From NCBI RefSeq assembly GCF_003609605.1, contig NZ_MCHY01000006.1, positions 186,001 to 250,000 on the forward strand: DNA of 64,000 nucleotides, in the 5' to 3' direction. Shown in pieces: positions 46,141 through 56,037 of the stretch. Position 1 is the first letter of the stretch. Every line of letters starts with the position of its first letter. The notes below the pieces were generated by a model. That model was not told the origin of the DNA. It did no database searches and worked only from the letters and a program-made list of their open reading frames with translations. A program made the position numbers and the translations under genes. Origin of the DNA: Ammoniphilus oxalaticus (GTDB lineage Bacteria; Bacillota; Bacilli; Aneurinibacillales; RAOX-1).

Positions 46141-46569
46141 ATGCGATGGACAGCTGAAGATATAGAGAAATTTGAAGCGGAAAAAGAGTTTATCGATACG
46201 GCTTTAATCCCAATTTTTTCATTTTCAGTGGAGCAAATCGGCGTTGATGTCGTTAAGGAACAAAAGTGGTTGGAGGAGATTTGCGTCTATACGGAACGGC
46301 AACTAACAGGAAGAGTGTTGCTATTTCCTACGCTATATGCGCTAGACCCGGAGTGGCGATATGATCTATTGATTAGCGAGCCGTTTCGTTACCAGCAATG
46401 TGTGACGACGAACCCTCTTTTGGCGGAGAAATTGGAGGAGCAAGGGTTGTCTGTTTATTTATTGGGACGAGCCGAAGATGAGGAAGATTTAGCGACAATG
46501 GTTAAAGAAGGGAAGAAGCTGACGAATCTGATTATGGAACGCTGGAAAAACAAGTCAGCGCAAACTTAG
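46141..46569 (+). CDS. ypiF: YpiF-like protein (DUF2487)
   Basis: The 142-residue soluble protein begins MRWTAEDIEKFEAEKEFIDT, with TALIPIFSF and LFPTLYAL, a pattern I associate with the DUF2487 family represented by YpiF. ATG 46141 is 7 nt after GAAGGGGG; the frame upstream to 46072 lacks a site. It precedes qcrABC as in B. subtilis. Function unknown. Confidence 0.85.
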   Translation: MRWTAEDIEKFEAEKEFIDTALIPIFSFSVEQIGVDVVKEQKWLEEICVYTERQLTGRVLLFPTLYALDPEWRYDLLISEPFRYQQCVTTNPLLAEKLEEQGLSVYLLGRAEDEEDLATMVKEGKKLTNLIMERWKNKSAQT

Positions 46570-46657
46570 CAATGTAAAAAAAGGATTACCAGTCGCAATT
46601 ATTACAAAATTTGAACAGTTGTCACAAATTGTTCACAAAGTGGAAGGAAAGATATTC

Positions 46658-46686
46658 TTGACACTTTAGAAATCCTTTCTTATGAT
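46658..46686 (+). promoter_or_regulatory. Sigma-A promoter of qcrABC
   Basis: TTGACA (46658-46663), a 17-nt spacer and TATGAT (46681-46686) are near consensus, about 80 nt upstream of qcrA. An imperfect dyad (TTGTCACAA...TTGTTCACAA, about 46619-46638) lies just upstream and could bind a redox or transition-state regulator. Confidence 0.85.
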
Positions 46687-46767
46687 TGGTATGTCCTAGT
46701 GTTATCATCGTGTTAATGTTGTCCAGAATGGACTTTTTTAGATGTAAGGATAGGAGGTCAAGAATCA

Positions 46768-47277
46768 ATGAGTAAGAAAGACATTTCCAGGCGGACATTC
46801 CTGAACTACATGCTGATGGGAACCGGCGGGTTTCTAGCAGCGGGAATGATCACTCCGATGGCTCGTTTCGCTCTAGATCCCGCATTGAAAAGCGGGGCGG
46901 GAGAGGGAGACTTGGTCCCTGTTACGACAGTGGACGAGTTGAGCGGCGAACCGCAACGTTTTGACTTTAAAGTTAAAACAGTTGATGGTTGGTACCAGAC
47001 AGAAACGCCGATGTCCGCATGGGTCTACAAGCGCGGGGAAGAGATTGTTGCTTTATCGCCAATTTGTAAGCACCTCGGATGCACGGTGCAATGGAATACG
47101 AATCAATCGCATCCGGACCATTTCTTCTGTCCATGCCATGACGGCTTCTACACGAAGGACGGGAATAACGTGCCGCACACGCCGCCGTTAGCGCCGTTAG
47201 ACGTGTATGAAGTAGATGTGCAAGAAGGCAAAGTTTACCTTGGTAAGCCGCAGCCAAATCCAGTAAAGGGGGCGTAA
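46768..47277 (+). CDS. qcrA: Menaquinol:cytochrome c reductase Rieske subunit
   Basis: QcrA carries the Rieske [2Fe-2S] cluster of the b6c complex. The 169-residue protein has a twin-arginine-like signal anchor (SRRTFLNYMLMGTGGFL), and the cluster ligands in CKHLGC (Cys100, His102) and FFCPCHDGFY (Cys121, His124). AGGAGG lies upstream. First gene of qcrABC. Confidence 0.97.
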   Translation: MSKKDISRRTFLNYMLMGTGGFLAAGMITPMARFALDPALKSGAGEGDLVPVTTVDELSGEPQRFDFKVKTVDGWYQTETPMSAWVYKRGEEIVALSPICKHLGCTVQWNTNQSHPDHFFCPCHDGFYTKDGNNVPHTPPLAPLDVYEVDVQEGKVYLGKPQPNPVKGA

Positions 47278-47283
47278 GTTTAG

Positions 47284-47955
47284 ATGATCAAGCAAGTTTA
47301 TGATTGGGTCGATGAGCGCCTCAATATTACACCGATGTGGCGCGATCTTGCCGACCATGAAGTGCCTGAGCATGTGAACCCGGCGCATCATTTTTCTGCG
47401 TTCGTGTACTGCTTTGGCGGATTGACTTTCTTTATTACAGTCATCCAAATTTTATCCGGTATGTTTTTAACGATGTATTATGTTCCAGACGTCATTCACG
47501 CTTATGAGTCTGTAAAGTACTTACAGAATGAAGTGGCGTTCGGTGTCATTGTTCGCGGAATGCACCACTGGGGAGCCAGTCTCGTCATTGTCATGATGTT
47601 TTTACATACACTTCGTGTGTTCTTCACCGGGTCGTACAAGCATCCACGTGAGTTAAACTGGGTTGTTGGAATGATGATTTTCTTTACCATGTTAGGTTTA
47701 GGCTTTACAGGGTATCTATTACCTTGGGATAACACAGCTTATTTTGCGACAAAAGTAGGGGTAGAGATTGCTGCTACGGTTCCGTTTATCGGAGACTTTA
47801 TCAAAACCCTACTCACAGGCGGAGATATTCTTGGCGCTCAAACGCTTACTCGCTTCTTTGCGATTCATGTATTCTTCTTGCCGGGCGCATTATTGGGGCT
47901 TCTAGGGGCGCACTTTGTAATTATTCGTAGACAAGGTATTTCTGGACCTCTATAA
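47284..47955 (+). CDS. qcrB: Menaquinol:cytochrome c reductase cytochrome b subunit
   Basis: The 223-residue membrane protein is the b6-type cytochrome with four helices. The paired heme histidines are in RGMHHWGASLVIVMMFLH and in the fourth helix (RFFAIHVFFLPG ... GAHFVIIRR). GFTGYLLPWD is the typical quinone-site loop. It starts 6 bp after qcrA. Confidence 0.97.
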   Translation: MIKQVYDWVDERLNITPMWRDLADHEVPEHVNPAHHFSAFVYCFGGLTFFITVIQILSGMFLTMYYVPDVIHAYESVKYLQNEVAFGVIVRGMHHWGASLVIVMMFLHTLRVFFTGSYKHPRELNWVVGMMIFFTMLGLGFTGYLLPWDNTAYFATKVGVEIAATVPFIGDFIKTLLTGGDILGAQTLTRFFAIHVFFLPGALLGLLGAHFVIIRRQGISGPL

Positions 47956-48003
47956 AATTTAGAAGAATAGTTAATCGACGAGAAGAAGGAGGTATAATGA
48001 GCA

Positions 48004-48825
48004 ATGGCAAACAACGATAAGACAAAGATCGAATATGTCGGCGATTCGCGTGTTCCCGCGAAAAAACATCCGAACATTTCGCCATCTTACTCTGAATTTC
48101 CGGGTAAAACGGAAGCGTTTTGGCCTAACTTTCTACTGAAAGAATGGATGGTTGCAGCGGTTGCTTTAATGGGTTATTTAATTTTGACGGTGAGTCAGCC
48201 TGCGCCATTAACGGATATGGCGGATCCGACGAACACGTCGTTTACACCGCTGCCCGACTGGTACTTTTTATTCCTTTATCAATTGTTAAAATATCCTTGG
48301 GCATCAGGGACTCCTTGGGTTCTAATGGGAACTGTGGTGCTTCCGGGATTAATGTTCGGTGGCTTGATGTTAGCCCCGTTCCTGGACCGCGGACCTGAGC
48401 GTAGATGGACAAAACGTCCTGTTGCTTCTGGCTTGATGTTTCTAGGTGTAATCAGCGTTGCTTTCTTAACGTGGGAGGCAATGGACGGATACAAAAAAAT
48501 GGAAGCAAGTAAAGCAGAAGCAGCGGCTGAGGCTGGAGAACCTGGCGGGGATTCGGGCGGAGCAGCTGCGCCCCCAGCGGCAGAACTTGATTCTGATGAT
48601 CCTGGCGCTGAAATCTGGGCGGCTCAAACGAGCTGTGTTAGTTGTCACGGCGCGGATATGTCCGGAGGCGGCGGACCCCCGTTAACGGATGTCGGTTCAA
48701 GATTGTCGGCAGATGAGATTAAGGATGTCATTGTCAACGGGGCAGGCATTATGTCTGCTGGAATGTTCGATGGCACGGATGAAGAATTAGATCAATTAGT
48801 CGAATTCTTGGCTGAACAAAAGTAA
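48004..48825 (+). CDS. qcrC: Menaquinol:cytochrome c reductase subunit IV-cytochrome c fusion
   Basis: The 273-residue protein fuses a subunit-IV-like membrane part (three helices; PLPDWYFLFLYQLLKYPW) to a C-terminal cytochrome c domain with the heme motif CVSCH (Cys211, Cys214, His215) and an axial Met in MSAGMF. A Gly/Ala/Ser-rich linker joins the two. This fusion is typical of Bacillales. Strong AAGGAGG upstream. Confidence 0.97.
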   Translation: MANNDKTKIEYVGDSRVPAKKHPNISPSYSEFPGKTEAFWPNFLLKEWMVAAVALMGYLILTVSQPAPLTDMADPTNTSFTPLPDWYFLFLYQLLKYPWASGTPWVLMGTVVLPGLMFGGLMLAPFLDRGPERRWTKRPVASGLMFLGVISVAFLTWEAMDGYKKMEASKAEAAAEAGEPGGDSGGAAAPPAAELDSDDPGAEIWAAQTSCVSCHGADMSGGGGPPLTDVGSRLSADEIKDVIVNGAGIMSAGMFDGTDEELDQLVEFLAEQK

Positions 48826-48846
48826 AGATGATGTGTTAAAATATGA

Positions 48847-48883
48847 AACTGACTGCAGTTGTATCGGCAGTCAGTTTTTTTAT
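48847..48883 (+). terminator. Terminator of qcrABC
   Basis: AACTGACTG pairs with CAGTCAGTT, followed by TTTTTTATC. Confidence 0.9.
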
Positions 48884-48918
48884 CATTATTTGAGACAAAA
48901 TTTGGGAGGAACAACAGA

Positions 48919-49512
48919 TTGTTCATGCAATGGTTCAGGTCATCTTTGAAAAAATCTTGGTTTCTAGGCAGTTTAATCGTCGTCAACTTTTTAGGGACTA
49001 TCTACGGCTTCTATTGGTACAAAAACCAGTTAGCCCAAACGGAGCCGGCGCTGTTGCGTGTGTTTGTCCCTGACAGTCCCGCTGCTAGCGGACTTTTCAC
49101 GCTCTTTTTGATCGCGTTGTGGCTTGGACGCAGCTTTCCGAGTTTAGAAGCGTTTGCCGCTGTGACCAATCTAAAATACGGTGTGTGGGCAGTCGCGGTC
49201 ATTATTTGGGGCTGGGCGTTAGGCGGAGAACGGCAATGGACCGACTACATGCTGATTTTTTCACACGGGGGAATGGCCTTTGAAAGCTTGCTCTACGCTC
49301 GCTTTTATACGATTCGATTTATCCACTTGCTGCCCGTTGCGATCTGGCTCGTCTGGAATGACGCAATGGACTATTTGGTCGGCTTGCATCCTTGGCTGCC
49401 ATCGGTGATGTACCCCTCTCACGTTTCGACTGTCGGCTGGTTCACCTTTTTACTAACGGTTCTATCCTTGACGATCATCTATCTTGTTGTGAGACCTAAA
49501 AAAGGGGTCTAA
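48919..49512 (+). CDS. ypjA: YpjA (DUF1405) membrane protein
   Basis: The 197-residue protein has five to six membrane helices and the family pattern of DUF1405 (IYGFYWYKNQL near the start, WALGGERQWTDYMLIFSHGGMA in the middle, PSHVSTVGWFTFLLTVLSL at the end). It starts at TTG 48919, 8 nt after GGGAGGAA; an ATG two codons on is too far from that site. Function unknown. It follows qcrC as in B. subtilis. Confidence 0.88.
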   Translation: MFMQWFRSSLKKSWFLGSLIVVNFLGTIYGFYWYKNQLAQTEPALLRVFVPDSPAASGLFTLFLIALWLGRSFPSLEAFAAVTNLKYGVWAVAVIIWGWALGGERQWTDYMLIFSHGGMAFESLLYARFYTIRFIHLLPVAIWLVWNDAMDYLVGLHPWLPSVMYPSHVSTVGWFTFLLTVLSLTIIYLVVRPKKGV

Positions 49513-49582
49513 TCTTGTCCACCTCCCCATAAGATGAATAGTAGATAGCAAACGTTGCGTTCACCCAGGGGAGGGGTACAAG

Positions 49583-50410
49583 TTGAAAAAAAAGTGGAAA
49601 CAATGGACAATCATCATCTTCCTGGCAATTTTTTCTAGTTTCAGTCAAACGGTAGCGGGAACGGTAACTGCCGCAGAATCCGAGGGAAGAAACAATCAGC
49701 AAAATAACATGGAGACCTTAGACCGCCTTTCTCAAGAAATCGTGACGCTCGTCGAACAGGAACAACTAGCCCACGCCAAAGGGAAACTAGAACAGTTAGG
49801 GGAGCTGTTTACACATATCGGAACAGAACGGCGGATCAGTATTGAGGCGCTAGAACTCGCCACGCAAACGATCGTCCAGGGAAAAAAGGCGTTAGCCGAC
49901 GTGACACCGGATAAAAAGGAAGCCATTTTGCGGGCCAAGCAGATCCGAATTCTTGTCGATGCCTTATCACATCCGAACCAACCGATTTGGAAAAGCTATC
50001 ATTCTACTTATTCGCAACAGGTTGGCGAGATGATGAATCAAGCGGGGCGATCCCGACAAGAAGGATTGCGTAAATCGTTGCAACTAAACTATCAATTGTA
50101 TTCAACGCTTAAACCAGCCATCGCCTTAAATCAGACGCCATCGACGATCCAAATGATGGACTCGATCTATCAATTCATCAATCAACAAGCCCATGGACAA
50201 GATGTCGACTGGGAAGCTACGCAAAATTCATTACAGCAATTGCAAGAAGTCACAGGCAACCTCTTTTTAGGCAAAGAACAAAACACCCTTGCCCTGTATA
50301 TGAACAGTAACTCGCCGATAGCGATGATCTCCATGATCAGCCTGATTCTATTCACGGCGTTATCCTATGTTGCCTGGCGGATGTATCGCGGTACACGGTT
50401 TCAAATGTAA
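49583..50410 (+). CDS. ypjB: Sporulation protein YpjB
   Basis: The 275-residue protein has an N-terminal signal peptide, a helical charged extracellular part (EALELATQTIVQGKKALADV) and a C-terminal membrane helix (AMISMISLILFTALSYVAWRM region). Same place and architecture as B. subtilis YpjB, reported as mother-cell expressed. It starts at TTG 49583 with GGGAGGGG upstream. Function unknown. Confidence 0.85.
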   Translation: MKKKWKQWTIIIFLAIFSSFSQTVAGTVTAAESEGRNNQQNNMETLDRLSQEIVTLVEQEQLAHAKGKLEQLGELFTHIGTERRISIEALELATQTIVQGKKALADVTPDKKEAILRAKQIRILVDALSHPNQPIWKSYHSTYSQQVGEMMNQAGRSRQEGLRKSLQLNYQLYSTLKPAIALNQTPSTIQMMDSIYQFINQQAHGQDVDWEATQNSLQQLQEVTGNLFLGKEQNTLALYMNSNSPIAMISMISLILFTALSYVAWRMYRGTRFQM

Positions 50411-50442
50411 AAGGGGTAATGCTGCTTGAAGTGAATAGGGAC

Positions 50443-50469
50443 AAAGCAAGCGATGACGCTTGCTTTTTT
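50443..50469 (+). terminator. Terminator after ypjB
   Basis: AAGCAAGC pairs with GCTTGCTT, followed by TTTTG. Confidence 0.85.
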
Positions 50470-50589
50470 GTTGCTTGTTGAGGTGGGCGCGGTCATGTAG
50501 ACGCGTTGGAACTCACTGCATGGAAAAGTGAGGGGCGTTGACCGTCACTCGTAGTTGACAAAAGTCCAACTAAATAAGCGTGAGTAAAA

Positions 50590-50616
50590 CAATTACCTGG
50601 AGTTAGTTGTCAAAAC
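50590..50616 (-). repeat. Dispersed motif, copy 2
   Basis: On the minus strand it reads TTTTGACAACTAACTC then CAGGTAATTG, matching window positions 1-28 with a few changes. A related TTGACAAAAGTCCAACTAA lies at 50554-50572 in the opposite orientation, making an imperfect large palindrome of about 60 bp. Confidence 0.6.
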
Positions 50617-50668
50617 TCGTGTTATGATAGGGAGCATCAGGACATCAAATGATGGAAAAAGAGTTGCG

Positions 50669-51241
50669 CTAGTCAATCACTTTAAAATTGACGGTTGCTT
50701 TGATCGCAAATCTTTGTTGATCTCGATCCTCCCCTGAATCACTGGAGAACTGGGTGACGCCATGTACAATGTAATTGCCAGGTGGAAAATCATCCGTATT
50801 TAAAAAATCTTCCATAAACATCACATAATCCATCGGGTCCTGATCGGCGCTGAATCCTCCGCTTTTTGCGTATTTTTCTCGATAAGGGGTCACGCTCCCT
50901 TTTTTAAGCGTTGTGGTCAATCCAATATCATTGACGGGGTAATCGATTTCATATCCTCTCGTCTGCTCGCGCATTGGAAAAAGAATAGCAGATGAGGAGT
51001 GATGAATCGTGATTTCTTCTTTGTCGCCTATGTACTCTAGTTCACCGTATAAATTGATCTCTTCTCCTACCTCATATGCGCCTTTTTCACTCACGAGTCG
51101 GAAGACGAAGTCACCCTCAACAGTTTCATCCGTTGTGTTTGTTACATCGGAATCCTGTAAGTGATCGCCGCGATCCATCTGATTCGGCGCCCCGCAAGCG
51201 GTAATGCAAAGCAAGAATATAGCTGTGAGTATCTTATTCAT
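50669..51241 (-). CDS. Lipoprotein of unknown function
   Basis: The 190-residue product starts MNKILTAIFLLCITACGAPN, with the lipid-modified Cys in ITAC. The mature part is acidic near the N-terminus and then appears as a single beta-sandwich domain (VGEEINLYGELEYIGDKEE, PPGNYIVHGVTQF), like intracellular-protease-inhibitor-type or Ig-like domains. ATG 51241 follows AAAGGAGGGG; the frame upstream to 51373 lacks a site. No family name assigned. Confidence 0.72.
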   Translation of the reverse strand: MNKILTAIFLLCITACGAPNQMDRGDHLQDSDVTNTTDETVEGDFVFRLVSEKGAYEVGEEINLYGELEYIGDKEEITIHHSSSAILFPMREQTRGYEIDYPVNDIGLTTTLKKGSVTPYREKYAKSGGFSADQDPMDYVMFMEDFLNTDDFPPGNYIVHGVTQFSSDSGEDRDQQRFAIKATVNFKVID

Positions 51242-51463
51242 TTTAATTTCCCCTCCTTTGTAGATTTGGACGATCTGGTTTGGAAAAATGTTGCGCGATT
51301 GCTCACCTAGCGCAGGGGAGGCTATCCAGTGTGGACAATGAGAGATTTGGTGTGCGGAGGCTCTATTTCGCAACGTTTTTTAGGCAGAAACGTTATTACC
51401 TCCTAGTAAAGTGGCAACCATATTTTCTGCAAGTGATTATTTTTATGGAAAGGGGTGGAAAAA

Positions 51464-51760
51464 ATGAGTATACATAGGGAGGAAGTTGTAAGCGTATTGT
51501 CCCGATATCAAAATGGAACTTTATTAAAAGTAATTTGGGACAACGGTGAAAAAGCCATCTATGAATTTGAGACGATGTATGATTCAACGAACGGTTTGGA
51601 AATGGATGATCCGAATTACAGAGAATTTCATCTTGCATTATTTAAAGAATATAAAAATCCAAATAATTTCATAGAAGTAGGTAGCGGAGAAAATATCCCG
51701 ATCTATATTGAGGTTTTGGATGCAAATGAAGTTATTTGGGATATACAAAATAAATGTTAA
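51464..51760 (+). CDS. Small acidic protein of unknown function
   Basis: The 98-residue soluble protein starts MSIHREEVVSVLSRYQNGTL and ends NEVIWDIQNKC. ATG 51464 has AAAGGGGTGG upstream. It is divergent from the lipoprotein gene. A single small beta-rich domain is likely. It resembles small proteins found as immunity or accessory genes, but nothing nearby supports that role. Confidence 0.6.
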   Translation: MSIHREEVVSVLSRYQNGTLLKVIWDNGEKAIYEFETMYDSTNGLEMDDPNYREFHLALFKEYKNPNNFIEVGSGENIPIYIEVLDANEVIWDIQNKC

Positions 51761-51884
51761 TATCAAAACGCGTCAAAAAACGATATCGTTTAAAGGAAAG
51801 ACATGATCGAAGGAATTTTTTTTTAAGTGATTCGGCGGGATTGTCAGTACTCTGAGCGATTGATCATTATCCTAATGAGAATCC

Positions 51885-51936
51885 GTCCGAGCTCGGTGTC
51901 GTTGTTCGGTCGTTCATCAAACGATTAAGCTCGGAC
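51885..51936. repeat. Hairpin before the third repeat array
   Basis: GTCCGAGCT (51885-51893) pairs perfectly with AGCTCGGAC (51928-51936) across a 34-nt loop. It lies 13 bp before the 111-bp array; no T-run follows. Confidence 0.55.
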
Positions 51937-51948
51937 CTCGAGCCATCA

Positions 51949-52391
51949 CCCGCAAAAATCATCTCCTATCCCACTGTAAAGGCCACAACTCCCGCTAGAG
52001 CTGGACTGTATGCGGTGGTCTCGTCTGTAAAGGTCTTATCTCCCTTTAGAGTGGGATTACCCGCAAAAATCATCTCCTATCCCTCTGTAAAGGCCACAAC
52101 TCCCGCTAGAGCTGGGCTGTATGCGGTGGTCTCGTCTGTAAAGGTCATATCTCCCTTTAGAGTGGGATTCCCCGCAAAAATCATCTCCTATCCCTCTGTA
52201 AAGGTCACAACTCCCGCTAGAGCTGGACTGTAAGCGGTGTTCTCGTCTGTAAAGGTCATATCTCCCTTTAGCGTGGGATTCCACCTTGAAAATCATCTCC
52301 TATCCCTCTGTAAGGTCACAACTCCCGCTAGAGCTGGGCTGTATGCGGTGGTCTCGTCTGTAAAGGTCTTATCTCCCTTTAGAATTAGCCC
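51949..52391. repeat. Tandem array, four copies of a 111-bp unit
   Basis: Units start near 51949, 52060, 52171 and 52281. Each has two forward cores, CTGTAAAGG-N8-CCCGCTAGAG and CTGTAAAGG-N8-CCCTTTAGAG, plus GCAAAAATCATCTCC. The last copy is degraded with a 1-nt deletion. The cores belong to the same family as those at 32-912 and 10494-10901. No gene lies in 51761-52496. Confidence 0.95.
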
Positions 52392-52496
52392 TACCTTGAT
52401 CCGTCAGCTAGCGCTCACTCCCTCCCCAATCTCGGCCCGCCCGCCCATGTTTCCATCAGTGGTTGCTTGACCGCTCTCCCCATCCCGGATCGGACC

Positions 52497-53363
52497 CTAA
52501 GCCTCTTTCAATGGCCGTTTGTTTTCGTCGTGGGTAAAGCCCTCACCGAGCACTTCGCGGACGTCGCTAACGATGATGAAGGCATAGGGATCGATCGCAT
52601 GCGCAATCGCTTTGAGCCTCACAATTTCATTCCGATTCACGACGCAATAGAGAATATCCTTCGAGCTGCCTGTCCAACCGCCGCGGCCATTTAACAACGT
52701 TGCGCCTCGCTCCATCTCCTTCAACACCTTTTTGGCGATATGTTGATTGCTATCGGAAATAATCGTCACCGCTTTTGCCGAGTAAGCGCCTTCTTGCACG
52801 AAATCGATCACGCGGGTGCCGATAAACACAGCAACGAGCGTGTACATCGCTCCCGTTAAATTCAAGTACAACAACGACAGTCCGATTACAAATACATCGA
52901 CCATAAAGATGACGCGCCCAATACTCCACCCTTTATATTTATTTAAAATCCGGGCGATGATGTCGCCGCCGCCTGTTGTCCCGCCGGCGCGAAAAACGAT
53001 GCCGAGTCCGATTCCAACAGTCACCCCCGCGTACAAAGCCGCTAACAGCGAATCATCCAAAGGAAGTCGAAAAGAGCTAAACAGACTCAAAAACACAGAC
53101 AAAGAAACGGTGCCGATTACAGTATAGATCAGAGAGAGACGGCCCAATGTCCGCCATCCTAAAATAAGCAATGGAATATTTAAAGCGAGGTTGACTAACC
53201 CAGGATCCCAGTTGAAAATGAACTTCAGTAAAATTGTAATCCCCGTTACGCCGCCCTCAGCTAAATGGTTCGCAATGTTAAAATAATTAATGCCAAAGCC
53301 TGTGATCGCTGAGCCGACCAAAATCATAAATACATTTTTAAAATGAGTCTCTATCGTATTCAT
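52497..53363 (-). CDS. ypjC: YitT-family membrane protein (YpjC)
   Basis: The 288-residue protein has five to six membrane helices in its first 200 residues (GITILLKFIFNWDPGL, RAGGTTGGGDIIARIL) and a C-terminal DUF2179 domain (GATLLNGRGGWTGSSKDILY, IDPYAFIIVSDVREVLGEGF). This is the YitT/UPF0750 architecture, possibly transport or ligand sensing. B. subtilis ypjC has the same position. It is on the opposite strand to most neighbours. Confidence 0.9.
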   Translation of the reverse strand: MNTIETHFKNVFMILVGSAITGFGINYFNIANHLAEGGVTGITILLKFIFNWDPGLVNLALNIPLLILGWRTLGRLSLIYTVIGTVSLSVFLSLFSSFRLPLDDSLLAALYAGVTVGIGLGIVFRAGGTTGGGDIIARILNKYKGWSIGRVIFMVDVFVIGLSLLYLNLTGAMYTLVAVFIGTRVIDFVQEGAYSAKAVTIISDSNQHIAKKVLKEMERGATLLNGRGGWTGSSKDILYCVVNRNEIVRLKAIAHAIDPYAFIIVSDVREVLGEGFTHDENKRPLKEA

Positions 53364-53588
53364 CGTCTTTTACCACCTCAAAAGTTGGAATCAACGCGTC
53401 CATTTTTCCCTTAAAAATCTGCAAGCTACTCTTTGGGCCCAAAAACTTTAAAATTCCACTAAAGGGCCTACAGCGCAACAGTCTACCGTTATTCTGTATA
53501 ATGTCAGGATGTCCAATTATAGATGAAGCTAATAAACGCATGTTATAATATTGTAACAAATGTTGGAATAGGAAAGGGAGGCAGAACG

Positions 53589-53924
53589 ATGAACAAAGAG
53601 TTAACGATCAAGGGGATGCAGCGCGAAGTCGATCAGTACATCTCTCAATTCAAAGAAGGATATTTTAGCCCGTTGTCATTAATGGCTCGCTTGACGGAAG
53701 AAGCGGGGGAGTTGGCTCGTGAGGTCAATCATCATTATGGCGAAAAACCGAAGCGCGATGATGAAGAAGAAAACAGTATCGAAATGGAGTTGTCTGACTG
53801 CATGTTCATTTTGACTTGCTTCGCCAATTCATTAAATATTGATTTAGAAGAGTCATTTTATAAAATGATGCATAAGTTTAATACAAGGGACGCAAATCGT
53901 TGGACGCGGAAAGAACAGGAATAG
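53589..53924 (+). CDS. ypjD: MazG-type nucleotide pyrophosphohydrolase YpjD
   Basis: The 111-residue protein has the metal-binding MazG pattern: LTEEAGELAREVNHHYG then EMELSDCMFILTCF. Family members hydrolyse nucleoside triphosphates to monophosphates. ATG 53589 is 7 nt after GGGAGG; the upstream frame from 53523 has none. B. subtilis ypjD lies at the same place. Confidence 0.93.
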   Translation: MNKELTIKGMQREVDQYISQFKEGYFSPLSLMARLTEEAGELAREVNHHYGEKPKRDDEEENSIEMELSDCMFILTCFANSLNIDLEESFYKMMHKFNTRDANRWTRKEQE

Positions 53925-54110
53925 GCGGCGCTTCTTTCCAAGTATCTTTGTTTCCTGTATAATTTGAAAACAACAATCGATTACAAAATTATTTGCGGCT
54001 TGGCGGACAGATGTCCAGATTTTTTTCGTAACATCCGCCGAAACATGGAAAATAGACGTTGTACATAGACTAAGCTTATAAGATAAAGAGGTTCGGAAAA
54101 GGAGAGAACG

Positions 54111-54887
54111 ATGACGATAAAAGTAGCGATTGCAGGTTCAAAAGGGAAAATGGGAGTCGAAGCGGTGAAAATGGTTCATGCGGATGAGGCGTTTACGCTT
54201 GTCGCAGAAATCGGCCGTCCTGGCTCAGTGTATACAGAGGAAAATGGCGCGCCTTATTTTGGCGATGTCGCGGAAGCATTGGAGAAAACGAAGCCTGATG
54301 TGTTGGTCGATCTGACGACGCCACAGTCCGCGAAGGAAAATATGGAAACGGCGCTGCGTTTAGGGGTTCGTCCTGTTGTCGGCACAACTGGGTTCAGCGC
54401 GGCAGATATCGAGAGTTTGGACAAGCTTTGTCGGGAAAAAGGGGTCGGAGCGATCATTGCGCCCAACTTTGCGATCGGAGCGATTTTGATGATGAAGTTT
54501 GCCCGCGAGGCGGCGAAATATATGCCGCATGTGGAGATCATCGAGATGCACCACGATCAAAAGCTAGACGCTCCGTCTGGGACGGCGATTAAAACAGCTG
54601 AAATGATTCAAGAAACGCGCCCAGAATTAAAGCAAGGCCACCCAGAAGAAGAGGAAGTAATCGACGGCGCGCGTGGCGGGGTTGTAAACGGTTTTCGAAT
54701 TCACAGTGTCCGCTTGCCAGGTTTGGTCGCCCACCAAGAAGTGTTGTTTGGACATACCGGGCAAACGTTAAGTATCCGTCATGATTCGATCAACCGCGAA
54801 TCGTTTATGCCAGGCATTCGGTTAGCGATCAACAAGGTGATGGAGATTGAAGGGTTAGTTTACGGCTTAGACCAAATTATGGAATAA
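54111..54887 (+). CDS. dapB: 4-hydroxy-tetrahydrodipicolinate reductase
   Basis: DapB reduces hydroxy-tetrahydrodipicolinate in lysine and diaminopimelate synthesis; the preceding intermediate also leads to spore dipicolinate. The 258-residue protein has the NAD(P) fold ([17 protein letters not shown]), [21 protein letters not shown] and the catalytic His/Lys in [23 protein letters not shown] lies upstream. It begins a run through birA. Confidence 0.98.
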   Translation: MTIKVAIAGSKGKMGVEAVKMVHADEAFTLVAEIGRPGSVYTEENGAPYFGDVAEALEKTKPDVLVDLTTPQSAKENMETALRLGVRPVVGTTGFSAADIESLDKLCREKGVGAIIAPNFAIGAILMMKFAREAAKYMPHVEIIEMHHDQKLDAPSGTAIKTAEMIQETRPELKQGHPEEEEVIDGARGGVVNGFRIHSVRLPGLVAHQEVLFGHTGQTLSIRHDSINRESFMPGIRLAINKVMEIEGLVYGLDQIME

Positions 54888-54912
54888 CGAGCACGAAGGG
54901 GAGCGAAAAAAC

Positions 54913-55341
54913 ATGGATATCGCCTTAATTGCCCATGATAAAAAGAAAACAGAACTCGTCAACTTTATGATTGCCTATGAACAAATTTTTTCGGAACATA
55001 ACTTGTATTCAACAGGAACGACGGGCCTGCGGATTATGGAAAATACCAACTTGCAGCTTGAACGATTGAAGTCGGGACCGATGGGCGGCGACCAACAGAT
55101 CGGAGCCCTCATTGCGACAGGCGCGCTTGATCTGGTCATTTTTTTCCGCGACCCGTTAACGGCTCAACCGCATGAACCAGATGTCAGCGCCTTGCTTCGT
55201 TTGTGCGATGTGTACGGTATTCCGTTGGCGACGAATGCGGCCACAGCGGAGCTGTTGTTAATGGCGGTTGAAAAAGGTTTTTTCGATTGGCGCGAGACCG
55301 TTGATAAATACAAAGGAGCGATCGACCTAGATGACGATTGA
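54913..55341 (+). CDS. mgsA: Methylglyoxal synthase
   Basis: MgsA converts dihydroxyacetone phosphate to methylglyoxal and phosphate. The 142-residue protein has [15 protein letters not shown], the catalytic region [14 protein letters not shown] and [20 protein letters not shown]. It overlaps bshB1 by 11 nt, the B. subtilis order. Bacillithiol from the next genes can detoxify methylglyoxal, a sensible pairing. Confidence 0.98.
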   Translation: MDIALIAHDKKKTELVNFMIAYEQIFSEHNLYSTGTTGLRIMENTNLQLERLKSGPMGGDQQIGALIATGALDLVIFFRDPLTAQPHEPDVSALLRLCDVYGIPLATNAATAELLLMAVEKGFFDWRETVDKYKGAIDLDDD

Positions 55342-56020
55342 TATTTTGGCAATCGGGGCGCATGCTGACGACATTGAAATTGGGGTAGGCGGAACGCTGC
55401 TGAAACATCGTTTGCAAGGAAGGACAATCGCTTTGTGCGATCTCACATTGGCGGAACTGTCGTCGAATGGGGACGTGGAAACGAGATTACGCGAAGCGGA
55501 AGCGGCTCGTCAGACGTTGGGCGCCGAGCAACGGATTCAACTGGAACTTGGCGATCGCCAGTTACGGGTCAGCGATGAGCAGATTCGGGCGATTGTCGCC
55601 GTCATTCGGCAGCTGCGACCGAAATTGATTTTTGCTCCTTTTTGGAAAGATCGTCATCCCGACCATGAACATGCTAGCCGTTTGGTTCGCGAGGCGGCTT
55701 TTAGCGCGGGCATTCGTCATTATGCCCCTGAAACAGGAGCGGCCCATCGTCCGCAATCGGTGTTCTATTATTTTATAAACGATTTTGTCGAGCCTGATTT
55801 TTGTGTCGATGTGACGAATGTGTATGAGCAAAAAATGGACGCCCTAGAATGCTACCAAAGTCAATTTTTACCGTCTGATGGAACCGTTGTTACGCCGTTA
55901 AACAGCGGTTATTTTGAACAAATCAGAAGCAGGGAATATCTTTTTGGTCGAAAAATTGGAACGGGTTTTGCAGAGGGTTTCAAAACGAACACCACTTTAG
56001 CGCTAGACTACTTGGTTTAA
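55331..56020 (+). CDS. bshB1: N-acetylglucosaminyl-L-malate deacetylase BshB1
   Basis: BshB1 removes the acetyl group from GlcNAc-malate in bacillithiol synthesis. The 229-residue zinc enzyme has the LmbE-family motif [15 protein letters not shown] (His12, Asp15) and the later ligand in [15 protein letters not shown]. It overlaps mgsA and precedes bshA. Confidence 0.96.
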   Translation: MTIDILAIGAHADDIEIGVGGTLLKHRLQGRTIALCDLTLAELSSNGDVETRLREAEAARQTLGAEQRIQLELGDRQLRVSDEQIRAIVAVIRQLRPKLIFAPFWKDRHPDHEHASRLVREAAFSAGIRHYAPETGAAHRPQSVFYYFINDFVEPDFCVDVTNVYEQKMDALECYQSQFLPSDGTVVTPLNSGYFEQIRSREYLFGRKIGTGFAEGFKTNTTLALDYLV

Positions 56021-56037
56021 AGGGGATCCAGGACACG